The notes under the pieces: model-generated
What the model saw: the letters and a program-made list of their open reading frames with translations, nothing else
Database searches by the model: none
Told to the model about the DNA's origin: nothing
Part shown: one piece after another, positions 52,244 through 62,910 of the stretch
Numbering within the stretch: position 1 is the first letter of the stretch
Layout of the letters: each line of letters starts with the position of its first letter
NCBI RefSeq assembly: GCF_003574655.1
Contig: NZ_QNUM01000006.1
Location: 186,001 to 250,000, forward strand
DNA: 64,000 bases
DNA from: Cohaesibacter haloalkalitolerans
Lineage (GTDB): Bacteria > Pseudomonadota > Alphaproteobacteria > Rhizobiales > Cohaesibacteraceae
Direction: 5' to 3'
Made by a program: the position numbers and the translations under genes

Positions 52244-53175
52244 CAGTTGAAGATGGCCTTGAAGCCGTCAAGAACCGCATCGCGTGCCGGAGCGCCTTCG
52301 CTGGACAGCAGTTTCAGATCGCCGATCAGCGGACGGTCAACCTTGATGTCGGTGCGCGATGGCATCAGATAGACCTTGGCAACCGCTTTCTGGCCTTCCT
52401 CGGAGAGCACATAGTCGATGAAAGCCTTGGCGTCGTCCTGATTTTTGGAGGATTTGAGGATCATCATCGGACGCGGAGCGACCACAGTGCCGCTTTCCGG
52501 GAATACGATGTCAACGCTCTCGCCCTTGGCCTTGGCGCCAAGTGTGATGTAATCGACGGCGGCGAAGACGGCGGCCTTGGAACCCTGCAGAACCGGGTTG
52601 AGGGCTGCGGCGTTGGCACCGGCAACAATTGCGCCATTGTCCTTGATGCTCTGTAGCACGCCGTTCATGTCATTTGCAGCAAAGGCTTCAACCAGCGAAT
52701 AGGTGCCACCGGAAGCGGCGGCGTCCGGCAGGGTAACCATGTCCTTGTATTCCGGCTTGGCAAGATCGGCCCAGTCCTTGGGCACAGGCAGACCGGACTT
52801 GGTGTTATAGGCAATGCAGATGCCGGCAACGCCCTGGGCAACGGCGGTGTCGGTCTTGAGGAAATCAGGAACAGTCTCGGCATTCGGGCTGGTATAGGGC
52901 AGCAACAGGCCCTTGGCAGCGAAAGACGTGGCTGTGCCCCAGGACGCGGAGATCACCACGTCGGCAACCGGGTTGGAGCTTTCGGCTTCCAGACGTGCCA
53001 TGACCTTGCCGGTGGTTGCCTGAAAGACATTGGCCTTGATACCGGTCTTGGCGGTGAAGCCCTTGGCAAGATCGTTGATGAGAGATCCCGGACCGGCAGA
53101 ATAGACGGTGACGTCAGCCTGAGCGGCGGTCGAGGCCAGAAGGCCGAGGGCAAAAGCAAAAATGGTAGAACGCAT
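52243..53175 (-). CDS. ABC transporter periplasmic binding protein, iron(III)/FbpA type
   Basis: A 310-residue binding protein. Signal peptide MRSTIFAFALGLLASTAAQA is cut before DVTVYS. The mature part has FTAKTGIKANVFQATTGKVM, VADVVISASWGTATSFAAKG, AQGVAGICIAYN and SEEGQKAVAKVYLMPSRTD, as in group-1 anion/ferric binding proteins. The paired Tyr residues that hold iron in FbpA are not obvious, so an organophosphonate or other small anion is a real alternative. Confidence 0.87.
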   Translation of the reverse strand: MRSTIFAFALGLLASTAAQADVTVYSAGPGSLINDLAKGFTAKTGIKANVFQATTGKVMARLEAESSNPVADVVISASWGTATSFAAKGLLLPYTSPNAETVPDFLKTDTAVAQGVAGICIAYNTKSGLPVPKDWADLAKPEYKDMVTLPDAAASGGTYSLVEAFAANDMNGVLQSIKDNGAIVAGANAAALNPVLQGSKAAVFAAVDYITLGAKAKGESVDIVFPESGTVVAPRPMMILKSSKNQDDAKAFIDYVLSEEGQKAVAKVYLMPSRTDIKVDRPLIGDLKLLSSEGAPARDAVLDGFKAIFN

Positions 53176-53196
53176 GAATTGGCTCCAATGAGTTGG

Positions 53197-54264
<1,068 letters not shown>

Positions 54265-54494
54265 GAAACGGGGCTTTGTTAAAATAGGAGAAACTGGTTC
54301 GGGAATGGCTGTTGTTGGGCGGTCTATAGGAGCTCTATATGACAGTCGTGTGAAGCTTTGATGTCACCTGTCACATTGCCGCCTCGCTGCCGTGCGCTAC
54401 TGGCGCTGCACGTCAAAAGCCTTTACGCAGATCGTCCGAGCAGGCATAGTTCCGCGATCGCCCAGAGCTGAAGCAGAAGGATACGGTTCCCTCA

Positions 54495-55286
54495 ATGGCA
54501 TCTCCGATACTCTCAAAGGCCCGCAACCTGATGGCGGATCCGCTGGCCCGACCACGTCTGGTGCTGGATGAGCAACCTGCCGATGTCTATGCGATCGGTG
54601 ATATTCACGGCTGTATTTCTCTGCTGTTGCAGCTGGAAGGGATGATCATTGAAGAGGCCAAACGCCGCTCCACGCCAACCCTGATCGTCTATGTCGGGGA
54701 TCTGGTGGACCGCGGGCCGGATTCCCGTGCCGTGATCGAGCACTGCCTGACATCCGCCCTGCCGGACAATGTCGAGCGTCTGGTGCTGTGCGGCAATCAT
54801 GATCTGACCTTCAGCGAGTTCCTGCTGGAGCCATCGCTTTCGAGCCCGTGGATCAACTGGGGCGGCGCAGCCACCCTTGCCTCCTACGGCGTCGATCTGG
54901 AAGATTTCGTGGCGGCCGGGTTGCCCGAGGGTGTGCTGTCTGCATGGTTGTCAGACCGGATCCCGCTTGAGCACATGGCGTTTCTGGCCCATCTGCCAAC
55001 GGTTCTGAGCATGCCGTCTGCCCATATCGTCCATGCGGGTCTTCGCCATCACGCCTCGCTGGAAGAGCAGACGGAGCGCGATCTGATGTGGAGCCGGGAG
55101 CTGTTTCTGGTGGACGAACCTGCATCTGATCGCTGGGTTGTCCATGGTCACACGCCCTTCGAAACGCCCGAAATCGGTCCGGGGCGGATCGGCATCGATA
55201 CCGGTGCAGTTTATGGCGGCGCACTGACGGCCGTTCATCTGCAGGCAGAAACCTTTCGCTTCATCAGCGTTCCGGCCAAGGGCTAG
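54495..55286 (+). CDS. Calcineurin-like metallophosphoesterase (Ser/Thr phosphatase type)
   Basis: A 263-residue metallophosphoesterase with the full dinuclear-metal motif set: YAIGDIHGC (about residue 33), VGDLVDRGPDS, CGNHDL, a His in IVHAGLR and VVHGHTPFETP. This type includes bacterial PrpA/PrpE-like and Ap4A-hydrolysing enzymes. The insert SPWINWGGAATLASYG is common in bacterial members. It stands alone and its substrate is unknown. Confidence 0.87.
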   Translation: MASPILSKARNLMADPLARPRLVLDEQPADVYAIGDIHGCISLLLQLEGMIIEEAKRRSTPTLIVYVGDLVDRGPDSRAVIEHCLTSALPDNVERLVLCGNHDLTFSEFLLEPSLSSPWINWGGAATLASYGVDLEDFVAAGLPEGVLSAWLSDRIPLEHMAFLAHLPTVLSMPSAHIVHAGLRHHASLEEQTERDLMWSRELFLVDEPASDRWVVHGHTPFETPEIGPGRIGIDTGAVYGGALTAVHLQAETFRFISVPAKG

Positions 55287-55379
55287 CGGAGTTGAGCCAG
55301 AGGAACTGGCCAGAGGAGTATGGTTGGAGGAAGCGACCAGAGGCACAGCAAAGCCCAGACCGAAGCAACTCGGCATAGC

Positions 55380-56654
55380 CTACTCGTCGGAACCACCCGC
55401 ACTCCGGGCTTCCTTCCCTTCCATCAACTCGCCATCGGCAAAGACGATGGTCTGGGGCGTCCGGGTGCGCATGGGTGAAATGGGAATAAACTGCCCCTTG
55501 TCCTCGCTATCCACGGCGACGCGCTGCGTCAGGCGCCAGATGGTGAACAGCAGGATGCCGATATGGGCGATGGTTGTCGAGACAAACAGCCCGTCTGGCC
55601 CCTGTATCGACATCAGCACACCGCCGAGCAGCGGCCCAATCATCGTGCCACACCCCATCAGCAGCAACAGACCGCTACTGGTCTGCAAACCCTCGGACGG
55701 GTCCGCATGGTCGTTGGCGTGGGCCACGAGCACCGGATAGAAGGAATAGACTGCGGCTCCGAAGATGGCCGAGTAGATGATTGCCAGCTCGGTTGTGCTT
55801 GGGGCATGGGTGACGAACATGCTATCCGAACCGATGGCAACCAGCGCGATCAGGATGACGACCAGTCGGCGGTCGATCAGGTCGGAGAGAAAACCGATGG
55901 GGATCTGGGCGGCTGCACCGGCCAGAATCGAGGCGCTGACAAAGAACGCAACGCCGGAAACGGAAAGGCCGATGTCACGCCCATAGACCGCCGCCAGCGT
56001 GCCGAAACTGCCGTTTGAAATACCGGTCAGCAGCACGGCAATCACGGCCACAGGCGAATTTCTCCAGAGCCGCGCAATGTTGAGCTGCGCCCGCGCCAGA
56101 GGGGCAGGGGCCTGCGATTTGGTGAGCGCGGTCGGCAACAGGGCGATGACGTAGAAGATCGAGGCCACCGTGAACAGCTGGAATGTTTCCGGTGTGCCGA
56201 TGGCAATCACCATCTGGCCTGCCGTGCTGGCAAACAGGTTGACCATGGTGTAGGTGCCGAAAATCATGCCGCGGCTCTTGGGGTCGGAACGCTCGACCAG
56301 CCAGCCCTCAACGATCATCGCCGCGCCGGCAAAGGCGAAACCGGCCAGTGCCCTCAGAATGATCCAGGCATAGGGAAAGACCAGCAGCGACGACATCAGC
56401 ACAGAGATACAGGCCATCGCGGCCATCACGCTGAAGGCGCGGATATGCCCAGCCCGTGTCACGATCTGCGGCACCATCAGGCAGCCGGAAACATAACCGA
56501 CGGCCCAACCGGTCCCCAAGAGGCCGAGATTGAAGCTCGAAAAGCCTTCGATCCCACCTCGTACCGGCAACAGCATCCCGGTAAGGCCTCCGGCAAAGAA
56601 CAGGAATGCGGATCCGAGCAGGAGGGAAGCGATGGAAAACAGGCTGCGAGACAC
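55380..56654 (-). CDS. MFS transporter
   Basis: A 424-residue carrier with about 12 membrane helices. Two related halves are visible: LGTGWAVGYVSGCLMVPQIV with ARAGH in the first, and GFLSDLIDRRLVVILIAL with the DR loop in the second. The pattern resembles the YcaD/UMF-like group of drug or metabolite exporters. Substrate unknown. The gene is single and lies between a phosphoesterase and an RND efflux operon. Confidence 0.85.
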   Translation of the reverse strand: MSRSLFSIASLLLGSAFLFFAGGLTGMLLPVRGGIEGFSSFNLGLLGTGWAVGYVSGCLMVPQIVTRAGHIRAFSVMAAMACISVLMSSLLVFPYAWIILRALAGFAFAGAAMIVEGWLVERSDPKSRGMIFGTYTMVNLFASTAGQMVIAIGTPETFQLFTVASIFYVIALLPTALTKSQAPAPLARAQLNIARLWRNSPVAVIAVLLTGISNGSFGTLAAVYGRDIGLSVSGVAFFVSASILAGAAAQIPIGFLSDLIDRRLVVILIALVAIGSDSMFVTHAPSTTELAIIYSAIFGAAVYSFYPVLVAHANDHADPSEGLQTSSGLLLLMGCGTMIGPLLGGVLMSIQGPDGLFVSTTIAHIGILLFTIWRLTQRVAVDSEDKGQFIPISPMRTRTPQTIVFADGELMEGKEARSAGGSDE

Positions 56655-56788
56655 GGGGAAGACCTTCTTGAGAAAAGAATTTTAAAAAGCAACGTCTTAA
56701 AAGATAACCACACCATACTGAGGCAATCAACACCACAATAGATCCAGTGGATAGGCCAAGGGTAGGTCTGGCCAGATATCCGGACATG

Positions 56789-56826
56789 AAAATGGGGCGT
56801 CCTGTTGTCAACGACGGACGCCCCAT
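56789..56826 (-). terminator. Terminator of the RND efflux operon
   Basis: Perfect 11-base stem ATGGGGCGTCC (56792-56802) / GGACGCCCCAT (56816-56826); minus-strand reading runs into TTTCATG. It lies 48 bases after the RND pump stop. Confidence 0.75.
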
Positions 56827-56874
56827 GATTGTTCCTTAAAAAGACCCCCAAAAGGGGACCTCGCCTGATGATGA

Positions 56875-59800
56875 TCAGACCGACGCCTCGTCTTGATGCC
56901 TCTTGCCTCTGAGCAGATTGGCTATGCCGACCACAAGGACGAAGAAGGCTGGCACGAACAGCAGGCCAAGGAAAGTCGCCGTGATCATGCCGCCGAACAC
57001 TCCGGTACCGATGGCGTGCTGGGTTTCGGCACTGGCACCACTGGACAGCATCAGCGGTACGACGCCAAGCGTGAAGGCGAGCGACGTCATCAGGATCGGT
57101 CGCATGCGCAGGCGGGCTGCTTCCGTGACTGAATCCATCAGGCTGCGTCCCTCGTCATGCAGGGCGCGGGCGAACTCCACGATCAGAATGGCGTTCTTGG
57201 CCGACAGGCCGATGATGGTGATCAGTCCGACCTTGAAGAACACGTCATTCTCAAGGCCGCGGACATAGACCGACAGCACCGCACCAATCACACCAAGCGG
57301 AATGACCAGCAGCACCGAGAACGGGATGGACCAGCTTTCGTAGAGGGCTGCCAGCACAAGAAACACCACCAGCATGGACAATGCCAGAAGCATTGGTGTC
57401 TGGGCGTTGGTGTTTTTCTCCTGCAGAGACTGGCCAGTCCACTCTATGCCGAAGCCTTCCGGCAACTGACCGGCAAGCCGTTCCATCTCGGCCATGGCCT
57501 CACCGGCAGAAACGCCCGGTGCGGCACTGCCGCTGATGCGTTCGGATGGCAGGCCGTTATAGCGCACCAACTGCAGTGGGCTTTGCTCCCAGATCGGCTT
57601 GACGACTTCCGACAGCTCCACCATCGCTCCGGTGGAGCTTGGCAGGTTGAGCTTCAGAACATCTTCGATCTGCATGCGGAAAGGTGCATCAGCCTGTACG
57701 GTCACCCGGCGCAACTGCCCCTGATAGCTATAGTCGTTGACATAGTTCGAGCCCATTGCCGACGACAGGGTCGAGGCGATGGAAGCGAACGGCACGCCGA
57801 GGAATTCAGCCTTCTGGCGGTCGATCTCAAGCCGGATGCTGGCCCCCTGAGGCAGGCCGTCCGGACGAACGCCTGTCAGCAGCGGGCTTTGGGCTGCCAT
57901 GCCAAGCAATTGGTTTCTGGCGTTGACCAGCGCTTCATTGCCAAGGCCAGCCCGGTCCTGAAGACGCATGGCAAAGCCGGATGACGTGCCAAGAGACGGG
58001 ATGGATGGCGGCAGGATGCTGTAGATCTGGCCTTCTGGCGCAGCAAACATCGTCCGGTTTGCCACATTGGCCTCGTCTGATGCCGAAGATTCGCGTTCAC
58101 TCCAGTCTTTCAGGGTGGTGAAGGACAAGGCCGTGTTGGAGCCCATACCGCTGAAGCTGAAGCCAACCACAGCAAACACGTCCTTTGTTGCCGGACGCGA
58201 TTTTGCGTGGTTTTCGTACATCTCGACGATTTCCTTGGTTCGTTCCTGGGTCGCTTCCGACGGCAGGCTGTACAGGGTGATGAAGGAGCCCTGATCTTCC
58301 ACCGGCAGGAACGAGGTCGGCAGCTTGATGAAGCTGTAGCCAAGCCCGGCGACGATTGCCGCATAGAGCACGACCATCACTGCGATCCGGCGGGCAAAAA
58401 CCGCCACGATCCGCACATAGACATTGGTAATCCCGTCAAGGCCGCGGTTGAACCAGCCGAAGAACCCGCCCTTGGAGGCATGGTGATCCGGATCGATAGG
58501 CTTGAGCAGTGTTGCGCAAAGGGCCGGTGTCATCGACAGCGCAAGGAAGGCCGAGAACAGGATCGACACCGCCATTGACATGGTGAACTGACGATAAATC
58601 TCGCCCACGGCACCCGATGACATGCCCATGGGAATGAACACGGCGGTCAGTACCAGCGTGATGCCGATAACGGCGCTGGTGATCTGCTTCATGGCCTTGC
58701 GTGTTGCTTCCTTGGGCGAAAGGCCCTCGGTGGCCATGATGCGTTCGACGTTTTCGACCACCACGATGGCGTCATCCACGATGATACCAATCGCCAAGAC
58801 CATGCCGAACATGGTCAGCACGTTGATCGAAAAGCCCGAGACATACATGACGACCAGCGTACCTGCCAGAGCGATCGGGGCGACAATGGCCGGGATGAGG
58901 GTGTAACGGATCTTCTGCAGGAACAGCAGCATCACCAGGAACACCAGCACCATGGCCTCGATCAGCGTGTCCACCACCTTCTCGATGGAGATGGCAACAA
59001 ACGGCGAGGTGTCATAAGGCACCGACCAGCTCATGCCCTTCGGCATCGCCTTGGCAAGGTCTGCCATCCGGTCCTGAACCGCTTGGGATACCCGCATGGC
59101 GTTGGCGCCCGGAGCAAGCTGGATGGCCGCAGCAGCAGAAGCCGAACCGTTGATGCGGGAAACGAAGGCATAGGTCTGGGCCCCCACTTCGACGCGGGCA
59201 ACATCGCCAAGGGTTAGCTTCGAGCCGTCCAGATCGGACTTGAGCACGATGTTCTCGAACTCTTCGGGCGTGCTGAGCTGGCCTTCAACGGTAAGCGGAA
59301 TGCCCACTCTCTGGCCTTCGACGGTTGGCTCTGCACCAACGCGACCCGGCGAGATCTGGACGTTCTGGGCTGCAATGGCACTGGTCACGTCAGAAACCGA
59401 CAGGGAATAGGACAACAGTTTGTGCGGGTCGATCCAGACGCGCATCGCCTTCTTGGAAACGAACGACTGCACGCGGCCGACGCCTGCCACACGGTTGAGC
59501 GGCTGGATCAGGTTGCGTTCCATATAGTCGCCCAGATCAAGGGCTGTCAGGGTGCCGTCCGGTGAGGTCAGGGCAATGACCATCAGGAAGCCCGACGACG
59601 AGGATTCGATCGTCAGGCCCGTACGCTGAACCGCTTCGGGAAGGCGCGGCTCGATCGACTTGATCTTGTTCTGGACGTCGACCTGCGCCAGCTCCGGATC
59701 GGTACCGGATTCAAACGTTGCGGTGATGGTGGCCGAACCGGAGGAGTTGGCCGTGGACTCGAAATAAAGCAGATGCTTTACGCCTGACAATTCCGGCTCG

Positions 59801-59994
59801 ATGATGCTGACCACACTGTCGTTGACCACTTCCGGCGAAGCGCCGGGATAGGTGGCGCGGATCGACACGCTTGGCGGCGCAATGTCCGGATAGCGGGTGA
59901 CCGGCAGCAGCGAAAGGGTCAGCAGCCCTCCGAGCATGATAAAGATCGCGATGACCCATGCAAACACGGGCCTGTCGATGAAGAAACTTGGCAT
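56875..59994 (-). CDS. RND multidrug efflux pump (HAE1/AcrB family)
   Basis: A 1039-residue inner-membrane pump. It begins MPSFFIDRPVFAWVIAIFIM as AcrB relatives do. The proton-relay motif IGIIVDDAIVVVENVERIMA (paired Asp near residue 405) is in helix 4, and the repeated second half with GLITIIGLSAKNAILIVEFA carries the matching Lys. Drug-pocket and docking domains occupy the two large periplasmic loops. It exports drugs, bile salts or solvents with the adaptor encoded just upstream. No outer-membrane TolC gene is in the operon, so it would use one encoded elsewhere. Confidence 0.95.
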   Translation of the reverse strand: MPSFFIDRPVFAWVIAIFIMLGGLLTLSLLPVTRYPDIAPPSVSIRATYPGASPEVVNDSVVSIIEPELSGVKHLLYFESTANSSGSATITATFESGTDPELAQVDVQNKIKSIEPRLPEAVQRTGLTIESSSSGFLMVIALTSPDGTLTALDLGDYMERNLIQPLNRVAGVGRVQSFVSKKAMRVWIDPHKLLSYSLSVSDVTSAIAAQNVQISPGRVGAEPTVEGQRVGIPLTVEGQLSTPEEFENIVLKSDLDGSKLTLGDVARVEVGAQTYAFVSRINGSASAAAAIQLAPGANAMRVSQAVQDRMADLAKAMPKGMSWSVPYDTSPFVAISIEKVVDTLIEAMVLVFLVMLLFLQKIRYTLIPAIVAPIALAGTLVVMYVSGFSINVLTMFGMVLAIGIIVDDAIVVVENVERIMATEGLSPKEATRKAMKQITSAVIGITLVLTAVFIPMGMSSGAVGEIYRQFTMSMAVSILFSAFLALSMTPALCATLLKPIDPDHHASKGGFFGWFNRGLDGITNVYVRIVAVFARRIAVMVVLYAAIVAGLGYSFIKLPTSFLPVEDQGSFITLYSLPSEATQERTKEIVEMYENHAKSRPATKDVFAVVGFSFSGMGSNTALSFTTLKDWSERESSASDEANVANRTMFAAPEGQIYSILPPSIPSLGTSSGFAMRLQDRAGLGNEALVNARNQLLGMAAQSPLLTGVRPDGLPQGASIRLEIDRQKAEFLGVPFASIASTLSSAMGSNYVNDYSYQGQLRRVTVQADAPFRMQIEDVLKLNLPSSTGAMVELSEVVKPIWEQSPLQLVRYNGLPSERISGSAAPGVSAGEAMAEMERLAGQLPEGFGIEWTGQSLQEKNTNAQTPMLLALSMLVVFLVLAALYESWSIPFSVLLVIPLGVIGAVLSVYVRGLENDVFFKVGLITIIGLSAKNAILIVEFARALHDEGRSLMDSVTEAARLRMRPILMTSLAFTLGVVPLMLSSGASAETQHAIGTGVFGGMITATFLGLLFVPAFFVLVVGIANLLRGKRHQDEASV

Positions 59995-60006
59995 CAGAAA
60001 TCCCCG

Positions 60007-61146
60007 TTACTGTTTGGGCTGTTGTCCCGCAGGGGTCGCATGGACCTGATCGCCGTCCTGGCTGACCCGGGTCTGACCACGGATGACAACATTGGCGTTA
60101 GGCTCAAGACCCTCGGTAACGACATAGCTCCGGTTGACCAGCTCACCCAGCACCACATCGTGGAAATGGGCCTTGCCTTCCGCGTCGACCACAACCAGAC
60201 GGGCACCGCCCGTCACATCGCGAATGACCGCTTGCTGCGGAACCAACAGGGCGTTCTCGACGATCTGGCGCGGGACAAGTGCCCGGACGAACATGCCCGG
60301 CAGCAGGCTCTGCTCAGGATTGTCCACCAATACACGCATGGTTACGTCGCCGGTCGATGCATCAACACTGAGGTCGGTGAACAGCGGCTTCGCCTTTTGA
60401 GGGTAAACCCGGCCGTCAATGCCGAGAATCTCGACGGACGATGCTTCCGGAGCGAGATTGGCCATGTCCTGCATCTTCAGGAGATCAAGGGCCGACCGGC
60501 GCAGGTCGATATAGACCTTGTCGATCTGCTGAACGGATGCCAGAGGCTGGCTCTGGTTGGCAGACACCAGTGAGCCTTCACTGACAAGCGCCGCGCCGAT
60601 GCGCCCCGGGATAGGAGACCGCACCGTGGTGAAATCAAGATTGATCTGTTGCGCGCGCAGGGTTGCCCTGGCAGCGGCGACAGCAGCCAGAGCGCTCTTG
60701 GCTTCGGCCTGAGCACTGTCATACGTCTGCTGGCTGGCCGACTCTTTCTCGAACAGTTGCCGGGCACGATCCAGCTTGATATTGGCCAGATCAAGGGCCG
60801 CTTCAGCGCTGGTCAGAGAAGCCTGGGCATTTTCCACCTGCGCCTGATAGGTTTCGGCGGCAATCTGGAACAGCGGCTGGCCTTCCTTGACGTCAATACC
60901 CTGTTCAAACAGACGTTTCTCAAGAATGCCGCCAACCTGAGGGCGTATGTCAGCAGTGCGGAAGGCTGAAACGCGACCGGGCAGCTCTTCGCTGATGGTG
61001 ACCGTTTCAGGCTTGATTTCCATAGTCGTCACCATTGCAGGGGGGCGCTGGGCGCCTTGAGCCATGCTGGTGGATGGAGCCAAAGAGAGACCAAATGCAA
61101 GGCCCAACGCAACGGCTAGAATATGGTTTCTGGAAGAATGGGGCAT
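60007..61146 (-). CDS. RND efflux periplasmic adaptor (AcrA/MexA family)
   Basis: A 379-residue membrane fusion protein. The signal sequence (MPHSSRNHILAVALGLAFGL to about residue 30) has no lipobox Cys. Then come the lipoyl/hairpin/barrel domains: PGRVSAFRTADIRPQVGGIL, DLANIKLDRARQLFEKESAS, RSPIPGRIGAALVSEGSLVS and VLVDNPEQSLLPGMFVRA. The ATG at 61146 with GGAAGG upstream is chosen over an open frame extending to 61272. It links the pump to an outer-membrane channel. Divergent from a TetR gene. Confidence 0.93.
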   Translation of the reverse strand: MPHSSRNHILAVALGLAFGLSLAPSTSMAQGAQRPPAMVTTMEIKPETVTISEELPGRVSAFRTADIRPQVGGILEKRLFEQGIDVKEGQPLFQIAAETYQAQVENAQASLTSAEAALDLANIKLDRARQLFEKESASQQTYDSAQAEAKSALAAVAAARATLRAQQINLDFTTVRSPIPGRIGAALVSEGSLVSANQSQPLASVQQIDKVYIDLRRSALDLLKMQDMANLAPEASSVEILGIDGRVYPQKAKPLFTDLSVDASTGDVTMRVLVDNPEQSLLPGMFVRALVPRQIVENALLVPQQAVIRDVTGGARLVVVDAEGKAHFHDVVLGELVNRSYVVTEGLEPNANVVIRGQTRVSQDGDQVHATPAGQQPKQ

Positions 61147-61252
61147 GGTACCTTCCACAACTAGAAAAAAAAGAACAAATTCCCACAGGACACAGCCCTG
61201 CAGGGCATGAATTGGTGTTGACACAGTAGTAGTCCTGGAATTGGGCAGTTGA

Positions 61253-61277
61253 GCAATTGTACATATGTCCAAATTGC
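61253..61277. promoter_or_regulatory. Candidate TetR operator of the efflux operon
   Basis: Inverted repeat GCAATT (61253-61258) / AATTGC (61272-61277) around a 13-base centre that includes ACATATGT (61261-61268). It sits between the adaptor and the TetR gene, as AcrR-type operators do. Confidence 0.45.
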
Positions 61278-61379
61278 GCTGGTGTCCAGTTTGATTTTAT
61301 TCTTATAGCGATTTATTTAACAAATGCCTTGATTCTGTAAACGACAGATCGGGGCAATGTGTCGCTTTGGAAAATAAAG

Positions 61380-61964
61380 ATGTCCTATCTACCGAAAGAG
61401 CAAAGACGCTCTGAAATCATTGAGGCGGCCATTGATGTCATTCAGCATCAGGGGCTGGCCGCGGCAACCGTCAGAAATGTGGCAAAGGTCACTGCCTCGT
61501 CTCCGGGGCAGATTCACCACCATTTTGACTCCGCCGACGCCTTGCGCGCGGAGGCATTTCTGTGTCTGTGGCAGCGTATGAAGATTGAGTTCCTCAGTCA
61601 AATCAAAACGACGTCACCAATCGAGAAACTGATCGCCAATCTTGGTGGCTGCGCGTGCCCAGAGATCAGGGAAGATTTCGCCCGTCTCTACAAGGATCTC
61701 ATGGAAGCCTCCCGGATGAGCCCGACCATGCAGTCGGTTCTTATCCAGATCGTGAACAACAGCAAGACCAAGCACGCCGAGTTGCTGAGGGCTGCGCAGG
61801 AGGCCGGTGAACTGAGCAAGAAAGCGGATGTCGAACAGGTCGCCATGTCGGTTTTGGCGCTGTCCTTCGGGTTCGGTTTCATGAAGGACATCGGTTTCAC
61901 CACCGTTGATGTGCACGAGATCGTCCGCCAGCAGATCGATCTGGTCAATCGCGCACTCTCCTGA
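61380..61964 (+). CDS. TetR-family repressor of the RND efflux operon
   Basis: A 194-residue TetR/AcrR regulator. The N-terminal helix-turn-helix (RSEIIEAAIDVIQHQGLAAA; VRNVAKVTASSPGQIHHHFD) is followed by a helical ligand domain. The ATG at 61380 is preferred to a GTG at 61359 because GGAAAA precedes it and the family N terminus begins there. It is divergent from the efflux adaptor gene across a region with a long inverted repeat, so it probably represses the pump and itself until a substrate drug binds. Confidence 0.88.
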   Translation: MSYLPKEQRRSEIIEAAIDVIQHQGLAAATVRNVAKVTASSPGQIHHHFDSADALRAEAFLCLWQRMKIEFLSQIKTTSPIEKLIANLGGCACPEIREDFARLYKDLMEASRMSPTMQSVLIQIVNNSKTKHAELLRAAQEAGELSKKADVEQVAMSVLALSFGFGFMKDIGFTTVDVHEIVRQQIDLVNRALS

Positions 61965-62254
61965 CCTGGATGACCTGATCGAACAGCCCTCATCAAGAGC
62001 TCCTGGTCAACGGGGAAAGGAGCTCTCGGGGTGCTGGTGCTGCCATACGCCTGCGCCGTCTTCGCGTCGCGACTTTCTCGCCTCAGGCTCTGGACAAGCC
62101 ATCAGTCGGGTTATACACCTTTTTGGGTTCCCGACCTTTTGCGGACTTTCCGTCTTCAAAATCAGCCCGCTCACCACGAATAACGCCGCAAGGATCGCTT
62201 TGGGGTGTTGGTGGCGCGTCCATGTCTCACAAGAACCTGCAAGAGAATACTCTC

Positions 62255-62827
62255 ATGTCCTTCCCGTCCCTACCACACCATACATTTTGCATGATCCGTC
62301 ATGGGCAGACCACTGCCAACCGCGACTTCATCGTCGCTGGTGAAACCGATGTGCCCCTGTCTGATCTGGGCAGAGAGCAGGCAAGCCGGCTCGCCAGCCT
62401 CAAATGGGAGCTGGAGACTGTCCTCTATGTCAGCCCCAAGACCAGAGCACAGGATACCTGCCGTCTGGCCTTCCCTGGTCGCAGTTTCGAAATTCATCAG
62501 GATCTGCGTGAACGAAACTGGGGCGAGTTTGAGGGCAAGCTCGTCAGCGAGCTGCCATCCCGCCATGCTGAACCAAGGGACGGTGAAACGTGGGACACAC
62601 TGGTTGCGCGGGTTCACAATGCAATCACCGAATGCTGCGCCAGAACGTCCTCCAGAACGTCCTCCAGCACGCCCTCGAGCCTGCCCGTCTTCGTCTGCCA
62701 CGCCGGTGTGATCCGCGCTGTCATGAGCATGGCCGGGGTCGGTGCCGATGCGCCATCCGCCCCCAACGCCACGCCGCTGTTTTTCCGCTGGACCGGTGTG
62801 GGCCATGAAATGGTCGAGCGGCTCTAG
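62255..62827 (+). CDS. Histidine phosphatase (phosphoglycerate mutase-like) family protein
   Basis: A 190-residue protein. The catalytic phosphohistidine motif is FCMIRHGQTTANRDF near residue 13. VSPKTRAQDTC, LRERNWGEFEG and the second histidine in FVCHAGVIRAVM complete the active site. ATG 62222 is a possible alternative start. An insert (about residues 130-146) is made of a repeated Arg-Thr-Ser-Ser unit coded by a 12-base tandem repeat near 62642-62670. Relatives dephosphorylate sugar phosphates, cobalamin precursors (CobC) or proteins; no neighbour tells which. Confidence 0.82.
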   Translation: MSFPSLPHHTFCMIRHGQTTANRDFIVAGETDVPLSDLGREQASRLASLKWELETVLYVSPKTRAQDTCRLAFPGRSFEIHQDLRERNWGEFEGKLVSELPSRHAEPRDGETWDTLVARVHNAITECCARTSSRTSSSTPSSLPVFVCHAGVIRAVMSMAGVGADAPSAPNATPLFFRWTGVGHEMVERL

Positions 62828-62839
62828 AGCGCAAAAGGA

Positions 62840-62863
62840 AATGGCAGCCCTCGGGCTGCCATT
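62840..62863. terminator. Hairpin terminator between convergent genes
   Basis: AATGGCAGCCC and GGGCTGCCATT form a near-perfect stem (62840-62863) with a 2-base centre. The minus-strand side continues TTCCTTTT, so it most likely ends the mannitol-dehydrogenase-family gene, and possibly both. Confidence 0.6.
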
Positions 62864-62910
62864 GTAATCTGGTATCAATCGTCAAGGAAGTTGCTGTCGC
62901 CTCGCGGGTC

